Part shown: piece by piece, positions 18,701 through 24,855 of the stretch
Layout: every line of letters begins with the position of its first letter
How positions within the stretch are numbered: the first letter of the stretch is position 1
Source: Desulfosarcina sp.
Lineage (GTDB): Bacteria; Desulfobacterota; Desulfobacteria; Desulfobacterales; Desulfosarcinaceae
NCBI GenBank assembly: GCA_018224455.1
Contig: JAGTUY010000149.1
Location: 1 to 24,855 of the forward strand
Direction: 5' to 3'
DNA length: 24,855 nucleotides
Program-made: the position numbers and the translations under genes
The notes under the pieces: model-generated
Told to the model about the DNA's origin: nothing
Database searches by the model: none
What the model saw: the letters and a program-made list of their open reading frames with translations, nothing else

Positions 18701-20317
18701 ATGAAGCTGCGCACCTGTGTTTCACCAGTGGGCCGGTTTATCGTCGGCCTGCACCGGCCGCATTTCACCGCAGACAATTTTCGTGAAACGGACCGACTGG
18801 ACGACCTGGGCACGTTGCCGGAGGGAACCCGTCACCGCAATGATGCCAATTTTCCTCGCGGGCCGGTCCACGCACCGAAGGCGGACTGGATCTTCGAGGT
18901 TCCCAACGCCTTCCCCTTCAGGGGAACCACCTACATCGGCAAGACATGGGCTGACGTCCGTGCACGCAAGCCCGAGGCCATCGCACTGCCGGAGGCACCG
19001 GAGATCTCTTTCTTTGACGGTCATTCCGATGAACGGTCGGCCACCCAGGCCATTCGCAGCTTGCCCCGCCCGCTTCAGCTGGCTCTGGCGGTAACATCCA
19101 CCGATGCCCGGGACCTGTGTGCCCTGGCCCATATGGCCTGCACCTTATGCTACGATGAAAACAGCGGTCACCCCTGGGGGCTGGCCTATGAGAGGCGATC
19201 CGACGGACGAATCAAGGCGGTGATTGCGGATGAGGGCCTGTTCGAAGCCGTGGCCAACAACCGACACCTGCCCCACGTTTATCAACAGGCGATGGTGCTT
19301 CGCCCCGGCACCCAGGGAGAGAGTGAGATCGTCGGTGAATGGTGCCAATCCAACCCGGACAGCCATGTGTTCGAGTACCTGCGCAGGAACTCCTACATCC
19401 CCTGGGGTCACTACGCCGCCAACATGGCCGACAACGCCGTGCGATACCGCTTGCAGGAGCTGACCCTGCAGGATATGACCGGCATGCGCCATCTTTACTA
19501 CCAGCGAAGCTATTCCCGCTTGGCCGGCTTGGTGGGTGTCCCTCCCGTGGCCGGCGGGCGAACCCTGACCATCGATGAATTGGAAATGCTGAGGCTGAAA
19601 ATCTTAAGGGAGTTGAAGGGAGGTAAAACCATTGCCTTTGATCGAACCCTGTGGGGCTGGAATTACGGGTTTGACTACGCACCCAGCGGATACCGCCTGC
19701 ATGCCTCCCACCAGCAGATCCACCAGCAGTTCGCCCTGATCCCGACCGAGGTGCCGCTGGCCGCGGACGAGGGATCCCTTCCGGCATACGCATGCGGGGA
19801 TTTGGTAAGCGATTTCGTCAAGGCATTCCGTCATGAAACGGGGAGAGGCTTTTTTGAATGCTACCAGCAGGCAATCGTGGACAACCGGCGGATGGATGGA
19901 AACGCGCAACGCGAACAGAGCCTGGTGGTTTTTGAAGACGATCGGATGATGCTATTCGTGCCCAAGGCCCAGACCTCACAATGGGAGCTGAACCTGATGC
20001 CAAAAACACCGGTGGGCAGCATCCTTGAGGCCGATACGCCCATGCGCCGATCACTGGACCGGGCCTTGTTGGCCGCCGTCAAAGTGCTGGGGGCCATGGG
20101 GGCCCGCATGATCACCACCATTGAATATTCGACTTCCGTCGTCGCTGGCGATGCGGACCATCGCTTGCTGATTGCCTTTTTGCCCAGGCTGCCGGATTCC
20201 CCCGGAGCATTCAGCGAAGCCCAGTTACGCTGGATCAACGGGCACTACCCGGAAGATTTTGCCCTGGCCTGCCGACGCCATCTGCCAGATGGAAAGGATA
20301 CAAGCCAATGCTGGTAA
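18701..20317 (+). CDS. Uncharacterised 538-aa protein, possible HIT/GalT-superfamily fold, divergent from the synthase
   Basis: I do not recognise this as a named family. The second half resembles the HIT/galactose-1-phosphate uridylyltransferase superfamily: a histidine cluster LHASHQQIHQQFALIP with His334, His337 and His341, followed about 65 residues later by a strand-rich segment QSLVVFEDDRMMLFVP with NLMPK, like the second half-domain of GalT-type enzymes. The first half is unassigned; it contains ALAHMACTLCYDE and RNSYIPWGHYAANMADNAV, with several conserved-looking His, Trp and Tyr residues. There is no signal peptide or membrane segment. The start is ATG at 18701; the frame extends only to a TTG at 18686. 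It is transcribed away from the synthase and is its only non-housekeeping neighbour in the window, so a role in the same pathway (activating, transferring or modifying the product) is possible but unproven. The GalT resemblance is by eye and weak. Confidence 0.7.
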   Translation: MKLRTCVSPVGRFIVGLHRPHFTADNFRETDRLDDLGTLPEGTRHRNDANFPRGPVHAPKADWIFEVPNAFPFRGTTYIGKTWADVRARKPEAIALPEAPEISFFDGHSDERSATQAIRSLPRPLQLALAVTSTDARDLCALAHMACTLCYDENSGHPWGLAYERRSDGRIKAVIADEGLFEAVANNRHLPHVYQQAMVLRPGTQGESEIVGEWCQSNPDSHVFEYLRRNSYIPWGHYAANMADNAVRYRLQELTLQDMTGMRHLYYQRSYSRLAGLVGVPPVAGGRTLTIDELEMLRLKILRELKGGKTIAFDRTLWGWNYGFDYAPSGYRLHASHQQIHQQFALIPTEVPLAADEGSLPAYACGDLVSDFVKAFRHETGRGFFECYQQAIVDNRRMDGNAQREQSLVVFEDDRMMLFVPKAQTSQWELNLMPKTPVGSILEADTPMRRSLDRALLAAVKVLGAMGARMITTIEYSTSVVAGDADHRLLIAFLPRLPDSPGAFSEAQLRWINGHYPEDFALACRRHLPDGKDTSQCW

Positions 20318-20373
20318 ATGCCCAATCGGCCCTTTTCTTTACCGTCGTTCATGCGTCGATCCATCAACCGGCG

Positions 20374-20421
20374 CGTCATAAAAAAGGTTGCCAATCCGCA
20401 GGAAATGCGGTTTATATGACG
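20374..20421. repeat. Imperfect inverted repeat (bulged hairpin) after the HIT-like gene
   Basis: CCGCA and TGCGG (20396-20400, 20406-20410) enclose a GGAAA loop. Outside them, 20374-20384 pairs with 20411-20421 in ten of eleven positions (CGTCATA with TATGACG), leaving an 11-base one-sided bulge. No T-run follows on either strand, so it is not a standard intrinsic terminator. It could be a structured 3' end or leader element. Confidence 0.4.
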
Positions 20422-20546
20422 AACGGCATTCGCACTGGATCTGAATCTCCCGCACAGACGTTTCCCGTTTTCCCATCTTACCCGGTTAGCGATTTCAATG
20501 CCCGCCAATCCATATTCTGATCGATGGTCGCGTGGACGGTTCTTGC

Positions 20547-20963
20547 ATGAGAGAAATGTTGTTACGCCTGATACAATTCAAGTTTCGCAAGCGGCGACGG
20601 CGCAAGGCGCGTAAAGGCCTTTTCGTGATCTTTGACAACACCCTTTCCAGAAACCAGGTCGGCGACATCCATATGGGCGGCCTGTCCTATTACTACGAGG
20701 ATCATGGTTTCACCATGGGAATGCGCGCCCACGCCCTGCGGATAGTAACGACAGATGACCCCACCGGCATCAACCATATTCCCTTTACGATCGTGTCAGA
20801 CAGGGAAACCGGTTCGCTGCCATTTAAAAACAGGCGGATCAATCGCCAGGGCATTCAATTCAACGGCCTGACCTTGATCCAGAAGCGCAAGCTGAGAGAT
20901 ATCATCCAACACTACACCCACGAATCGACCGATCCCGAGAGTGAAGGATCGCTGCCCATCTGA
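20547..20963 (+). CDS. Small basic PilZ-like domain protein
   Basis: 138-aa protein with a strongly basic N-terminus (FKFRKRRRRKARKG) followed by a short beta-rich domain. The order RKGLFVIFDN then VGDIHMGGLSYYYED matches the c-di-GMP-binding PilZ pattern, in which an arginine cluster precedes a [D/N]-x-S-x-x-G turn. Here the turn reads D-I-H-M-G-G, with His in place of the usual Ser, so ligand binding may be altered or lost. The rest alternates strands (HALRIVTTDD, IPFTIVSD, GIQFNGLTLIQKRKLRDIIQ). There are no membrane segments. It stands alone: about 230 bases after the HIT-like gene and 200 before mobB. The start is uncertain; ATG at 20547 is used, but GTG at 20532 and ATG at 20556 are in frame and none has a strong ribosome site. 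Confidence 0.65.
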   Translation: MREMLLRLIQFKFRKRRRRKARKGLFVIFDNTLSRNQVGDIHMGGLSYYYEDHGFTMGMRAHALRIVTTDDPTGINHIPFTIVSDRETGSLPFKNRRINRQGIQFNGLTLIQKRKLRDIIQHYTHESTDPESEGSLPI

Positions 20964-21169
20964 CCGACCCGTCCCGACAATTTTCCCGTGCACCGCCGCA
21001 ACCAAAACCGCCGACAGGGCCCGCTGACAGGGAACGATAAAGTCAACCGTTCAACCCCATTTTCGAGGCTTTAATTGTCTTGACTTTGGCTGTCTCCCGG
21101 CTTAATTTTTTCGGGCAAACGGCGCGAGCAGTGACATTTTGCGCAATGTGAATGGAAAAGGAGTTTATC

Positions 21170-21673
21170 TTGCCGCCTGTTATCTCCATCGTGGGCAAGT
21201 CGGAATCCGGCAAAACCACGCTCATCGAACGACTGATCCCCGAGCTGAAACGCCGGGGCTATCGCATCGGCATTGTCAAGCATGCCCATCACGGATTTGA
21301 TATGGATCGGAAAGGGAAAGACAGCTACCGTCACAGACAGGCGGGCGCCGATACGGTGATGATCGCGTCCCCCGGCCAGATCGCCATGATCAAAGATGTA
21401 CCCAGCGAGCGTCTGGACGATCTAGTCCCTTACTTCGAAGATATGGACTTGCTGATCACGGAAGGATTTAAAAGCGACCGTGCTCCAAAAATTGAGATTT
21501 TCAGGGTGGAACGACATCAACATCCCGCCTGCCTGGAAGACGACACCCTGATGGCCGTGGTTGCCGACACCCCCCTGGCGGTGACGGTTCCCCAGTTCGC
21601 GACTGCCGACATCCAGGCAATCACTGAATTTATCGTGGCCAGATGCCTGCCCCACCCCCAACGCAGCAAGTGA
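21170..21673 (+). CDS. mobB: Molybdopterin-guanine dinucleotide biosynthesis protein B
   Basis: 167-aa P-loop GTP-binding protein of the MobB family, which assists MobA in attaching GMP to molybdopterin for enzymes such as formate dehydrogenases. Visible: ISIVGKSESGKTTLIERL with Walker A GKSESGKTT (9-17), IGIVKHAHHGFDMDRKGKD, the RQAGAD segment, and DLLITEGFK near the Walker B region. Length is normal for the single-domain form. I choose the TTG at 21170 because AAGGAG ends six bases before it and the product then begins directly at the first beta strand. The in-frame ATG at 21152 has no ribosome site. No mobA or molybdoenzyme gene is visible nearby, so it appears to be a lone cofactor gene here. 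Confidence 0.9.
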   Translation: MPPVISIVGKSESGKTTLIERLIPELKRRGYRIGIVKHAHHGFDMDRKGKDSYRHRQAGADTVMIASPGQIAMIKDVPSERLDDLVPYFEDMDLLITEGFKSDRAPKIEIFRVERHQHPACLEDDTLMAVVADTPLAVTVPQFATADIQAITEFIVARCLPHPQRSK

Positions 21674-22008
21674 TAGCCATCGCTGCCCACTCGGCAGAAA
21701 ACCCACTCTGCCTTCAGGACTGCCGTCTGGGATCAATTCCGATCGGGCACCACGGCAGAAGGTTCACCGGATCGGACCCGCGCAGCCGCATTCCTTCGGT
21801 CCCGGCCTGGTCGTCGCTCTGGAATGAAATCGGCGCAGGAGAATCGGCGCCGCTCAAAGGCGATCCGATACTCTCCCTGAATGGCCTTTGCAAGGCGGGC
21901 GTTTTTTGAACGTCCGCCGGTGTTTGATTTGCCTCGAGGAGTTGTGTTAACGGTAGCCAGAGACATCAGAAGAGATGGTCCACCCTTGATTGGAAAGCAC
22001 CTCCGCCA
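21674..22008. other. Non-coding gap between mobB and the histidine kinase
   Basis: About 335 bases with no ORF showing family resemblance. One short hairpin is present: GGCGGGCG at 21894-21901 can pair with CGTCCGCC at 21911-21918 (one G-T wobble) around a loop containing TTTTTT. It has no following T-run, so terminator function is doubtful. The kinase promoter must lie here, but I see no convincing hexamers or -24/-12 element. Confidence 0.4.
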
Positions 22009-23475
22009 ATGAATCTGAGATTTGGAATCACCGGGAAGCTGCTGGTCTGGTTTCTTGTCATCATCGCTATTTTTTACGGTACGATCCTGGTCCTATACAT
22101 CGATGTCCAGCAGGTGGTCAGAATGTCCGGATCCATCGTGACGAAAAATTATGCCATTGCCTCCGGGGCGAAAAAAATGATGGAAACCCTGCTGAGCATG
22201 GAAGAGAATAAACAGAAGTACCTGCTGCTCAAAAAAGCCGACTACCTGGTCTTCTTCAATGAAGCGCAACGCGCCTTTGAAGAAAACCTGGCTCAGGTGA
22301 TCCGGCTGACCGCGATGGGCCATGACATTTCCGATGTGTGGCGGGACATCAGTCATGATTACGATACCTATCCCAACGCGGCGGAGGTTTACACATACCT
22401 GAGCGGTAAGGTTAAGGACCCTGAAGCAGTAAATACCTTCTGGATCCCTGAAGCGATCGTCAACAGCTGGATCAGTGCAATTTCCGACGAACGGCTGAAA
22501 AATGAGCTTGAAATCGAACAGGCCACACGGGAAGTGGTTCGCAAGGGTCGGCTTTCCGCCAAAAACGGGCTCATCGGCCTGGCGGTCTCCAGCCTGGTGG
22601 GCTTTTTGGGCATTTGCTACATAGCCTATTCCATGATCCGCCCATTGCGGGAACTAATGGATGGCATTCGGGAGATCTCCTCAGATCGGCTCAGCACCCC
22701 CCTTAAGGTCCGCAGCCAGGATGAATTCGGCGAATTGGCCCATGCCTTCAACGAAATGTCCAATCGCCTGCGCAAAGAGGAACGCATGCGGTCCGATTTC
22801 ATCTCCATGCTCAGTCACGAGATCCGCACGCCATTGACAACCATCCGCGAGTCGGTCAACATGATTCGCGAAGAGGTAATGGGTTCCATCAACAGCCGGC
22901 AGGAGAAATTTTTGGGAATCGCCGGTGCGGAAATCAGCCGTATCACCAACCTGCTGAGCCATCTGATGCAGGCGTCCCGGCTGGAGCCAGGCCTGCTGAA
23001 CATGCAGTTGGAGCCCATCGATCCGCACACCTTCATCTCCGAATGTGCCAAGAGCATCAAGCTGGCCGTCGAGGCAAAAAACATCGATATGCATATCCAC
23101 GTTCCCTCCCAATTGCCTCCTGTCGTCGGCGACAGCAAACAGCTTCAGCAGGCCATGTTGAATTATCTGTCCAACGCCGTCAAATTTTCCGAACCCGAAA
23201 CCCGTATCACCGTCGGTGTCCGCCAACACCGGACGAAAAACCGGCTCTCCTTTTTCGTCAAAGACAACGGCCCCGGTATTCTGGACGAAGATCAAGCCTT
23301 TTTGTTCAACAAATACTATCGGGGCCAGCGCGAACGCGAGCGGTTGGAAGGCGTCGGCTTGGGACTCAGCATTGTCAAAAACATCGTCGAATCCCACCAC
23401 GGCACCGTGTGGGTCAGCAGCCAGGTGGGCAAAGGAAGCACCTTCGGATTCACCCTGCCATGCGCACCCGAGTGA
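22009..23475 (+). CDS. Membrane sensor histidine kinase (QseE/GlrK-like)
   Basis: 488-aa two-component sensor. TM1 spans about 11-31 and TM2 about 187-209, flanking a roughly 155-residue, mostly helical periplasmic sensor. A HAMP domain follows (210-262, starting RPLRELMDGI), then the dimerisation/phosphoacceptor domain with SHEIRTPL (His270). The ATP-binding domain shows NYLSNAVKFS (N box, Asn389), DNGPGI (419-424) and GVGLGLSIVKNIV (448-460). It should autophosphorylate His270 in response to an envelope signal and pass phosphate to the regulator encoded two genes downstream. The order kinase, lipoprotein, NtrC-type regulator is that of QseE-QseG-QseF (GlrK-YfhG-GlrR) of enterobacteria. The helical sensor domain fits that group. 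The ribosome site ahead of the ATG is weak. The signal is unknown. Confidence 0.9.
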   Translation: MNLRFGITGKLLVWFLVIIAIFYGTILVLYIDVQQVVRMSGSIVTKNYAIASGAKKMMETLLSMEENKQKYLLLKKADYLVFFNEAQRAFEENLAQVIRLTAMGHDISDVWRDISHDYDTYPNAAEVYTYLSGKVKDPEAVNTFWIPEAIVNSWISAISDERLKNELEIEQATREVVRKGRLSAKNGLIGLAVSSLVGFLGICYIAYSMIRPLRELMDGIREISSDRLSTPLKVRSQDEFGELAHAFNEMSNRLRKEERMRSDFISMLSHEIRTPLTTIRESVNMIREEVMGSINSRQEKFLGIAGAEISRITNLLSHLMQASRLEPGLLNMQLEPIDPHTFISECAKSIKLAVEAKNIDMHIHVPSQLPPVVGDSKQLQQAMLNYLSNAVKFSEPETRITVGVRQHRTKNRLSFFVKDNGPGILDEDQAFLFNKYYRGQRERERLEGVGLGLSIVKNIVESHHGTVWVSSQVGKGSTFGFTLPCAPE

Positions 23476-23595
23476 AGATGCCGGCTTGGCGGTGTGAGCG
23501 GCAATCGTTGAATTTGCTTGAATTGTCATGCGATGGGGATTAAAACGAAAGCGGTATGCGTCAAAGAAGGTGGATGAATAAAAATTAGGAACCCC

Positions 23596-24291
23596 ATGAC
23601 ACGTGTATGGAGCCAATCGAACCGTCTGATGATCATCCTGATCATCGCCACTGGGCTGCTTGCGGGCTGCGCGTCCGTTTTACAGGATTTTGACGACAGG
23701 ATGAACCGAAAGCGATTCAGTTCGGAATATGCGTCCTTTGAGAGCGCCCTGGCGGTCTATAGGGACGGTGATTACCAACAGGCCATGGAGCTGTTCATGA
23801 CGCTTTCGACGGCCAAGACCGATAAAAAACTGGCTCGAAAGGCGTGGCTGGGGGAAATCTGTTGCCGCCTGATGCTGGCGGATACTCAAGCGGACTATAC
23901 CGTCGCTATTGGCCTGTGGCACGATTTCGGCAAATCTGCTGCGGAAAATGATGATGCCTGGGAGCTGACCCTGCTCGACCCGGTAATCGCTCGCATGACG
24001 CCCAAAAGCACCACTCGGGTAATCAAGATTTATCCGCCGGCAGCAAAGCCTTCCGCCGAAGCCGCAGCGCCTGTCGACAAGCCCAAGGAGGACCGGCAGC
24101 AGAGCGACCAACCGTCTCAAACCGATCAGGCCGCCCTGAAAAAAAAAGCGGCGCAGGCGGCTGAATTGCAGCGCCAGCTGGATGCAGCCGCAGCCGAAAA
24201 CCGTTTGCTCAAGGAAAAAATCAAGGCGCTGGAAGCCATTGACCAGAATATCCAGAAGAAAAAAACCGAAATGTCAGCTCCAAGCGAATGA
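23596..24291 (+). CDS. Coiled-coil lipoprotein between kinase and regulator (QseG-like position)
   Basis: 231-aa predicted lipoprotein. The N-terminus has a hydrophobic stretch (LMIILIIATGLLAGC) ending in a lipobox with Cys25; Ala follows, not Asp, so outer-membrane sorting is expected. Residues 40-130 are helical with TPR-like character (ALAVYRDGDYQQAMELFMTL). Then comes a Pro/Ala/Lys-rich linker (about 135-165) and a C-terminal coiled coil rich in Ala, Lys, Glu and Leu (about 165-222). AGGA lies five bases before the ATG. It begins 120 bases after the kinase and ends four bases before the response regulator. In enterobacteria the lipoprotein at this place (QseG) contacts the sensor QseE and tunes it. 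Overall sequence similarity to QseG cannot be judged here; the assignment rests on position, lipobox and helical build. Confidence 0.8.
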   Translation: MTRVWSQSNRLMIILIIATGLLAGCASVLQDFDDRMNRKRFSSEYASFESALAVYRDGDYQQAMELFMTLSTAKTDKKLARKAWLGEICCRLMLADTQADYTVAIGLWHDFGKSAAENDDAWELTLLDPVIARMTPKSTTRVIKIYPPAAKPSAEAAAPVDKPKEDRQQSDQPSQTDQAALKKKAAQAAELQRQLDAAAAENRLLKEKIKALEAIDQNIQKKKTEMSAPSE

Positions 24292-24295
24292 TACC

Positions 24296-24855
24296 ATGAA
24301 AAATCACACCCCCCCGCAGTCGGTCCTTGTGGTGGACGACGACCGAAATGTACTGGAGGTGCTAGATGCCCGGCTGTCCAGTTGCGGGCTCACCGTTTAC
24401 AGGGCGGATGGCGGACGCAAGGCGCTTCAGATCCTCAAAACCCACCCCATCGACCTGGTGGTGTCCGACATAAAGATGCCCGAGATGGATGGCATGGCCC
24501 TGTTGTCGGAAATCATCCAGGTACAACCAGGACTGCCGGTTATCTTTCTGACCGCCTATGCCAACGTTCCCGCTGCGGTGAAAGCTGTCAAATCCGGTGC
24601 TGTGGACTACGTCGAAAAGCCTTTTGACGGCAAAGCCCTGACTGAAAAAATCCTGCTGATGCTCTTGGAAAGCCAGGAACCGGATTCGCTCCAGGCCGTC
24701 GATCCGGTTCCGGAAGCAGACACCGACGACCAGTTAAAAAGTCCTGCCATGAAGAACCTGCATGGTCTGGTTAAAAAAGTGGCCCGAAGCAACGTCAACG
24801 TCCTGATTCTCGGGGAAAGCGGGGTGGGAAAAGAGCGCGTTGCCAACCAGATCCA
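24296..24855 (+). CDS. NtrC-family sigma54-dependent response regulator (QseF/GlrR-like, 3' end off the window)
   Basis: 186 codons visible, cut by the right edge. The receiver domain has acidic residues Asp14-Asp16 (VVDDDR), phosphoacceptor Asp58 (VVSDIKMPEMDG), Thr86 (FLTAYA) and Lys108 (EKPF). A linker of about 25 residues leads to the start of the sigma54-activating AAA+ domain, with Walker A GESGVGKE at 173-180. By family it would be phosphorylated by the kinase encoded at 22009-23475 and activate sigma54 promoters. A C-terminal Fis-type DNA-binding domain is expected beyond the window. The ATG lies four bases after the lipoprotein stop. The ribosome site is poor, suggesting coupled translation. 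Confidence 0.92.
   Translation, partial: MKNHTPPQSVLVVDDDRNVLEVLDARLSSCGLTVYRADGGRKALQILKTHPIDLVVSDIKMPEMDGMALLSEIIQVQPGLPVIFLTAYANVPAAVKAVKSGAVDYVEKPFDGKALTEKILLMLLESQEPDSLQAVDPVPEADTDDQLKSPAMKNLHGLVKKVARSNVNVLILGESGVGKERVANQI

Noticed and set aside
21080..21107. Possible mobB promoter TTGACT-N16-TTAATT
   Set aside because: The -10 hexamer matches only about half the consensus; too weak to list as a feature.
21894..21918. Hairpin considered as an intrinsic terminator for mobB
   Set aside because: The T-run is in the loop, not after the stem, and it lies over 200 bases past the stop codon.
21733..21966. 77-codon minus-strand frame in the mobB-kinase gap
   Set aside because: No ribosome site, no family resemblance, Arg-rich composition as expected by chance.

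Overview
The window is a GC-rich, densely coding stretch of chromosome. The gene families (HydBC-type NADH dehydrogenase subunits with a DRTGG protein, an RnfB-like iron-sulfur flavoprotein, MobB, a QseE/QseG/QseF-type signalling set) suggest an anaerobic deltaproteobacterium (Desulfobacterota, Desulfosarcina-like). This placement is inferred from gene content, not from a marker gene.

Bases 1-4833, minus strand: an electron-transfer operon reading right to left. It encodes a 2Fe-2S NuoE/HydC subunit, a DRTGG-domain protein, a NuoF/HydB flavoprotein with extra ferredoxin domains, and an RnfB-like membrane-anchored Fe-S protein fused to a GltD/NfnB-like FAD module. The last gene runs off the left edge, so the catalytic partner (for example a hydrogenase or another reductase) may lie outside the window.

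Bases 5008-10330, plus strand: a tight purine-salvage operon with a clear sigma70-like promoter. It encodes a 6-oxopurine-type nucleoside phosphorylase, two tandem paralogous methylthioadenosine/S-adenosylhomocysteine deaminases and an adenine deaminase. The set fits a deaminate-first route that recovers hypoxanthine from adenosine-type by-products of SAM metabolism.

Bases 10347-18374, minus strand: one giant gene (2675 aa) for an iterative polyketide synthase of the enediyne/PUFA type. Its order is KS-AT-ACP-ACP-(degenerate ACP)-KR-DH-PPTase-like-thioesterase-thioesterase. The two C-terminal hot-dog domains resemble the stand-alone enediyne thioesterases (DynE7/CalE7/SgcE10 family), here fused to the synthase. 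A divergent 538-aa gene (18701-20317), possibly related to the HIT/GalT superfamily, shares its upstream region. This locus is the most unusual part of the window.

Bases 20547-24855, plus strand: a small PilZ-like protein, MobB for molybdenum-cofactor guanylylation, then a membrane histidine kinase, a coiled-coil lipoprotein and the start of an NtrC-type response regulator cut by the right edge. The last three match the QseE-QseG-QseF (GlrK-YfhG-GlrR) arrangement.
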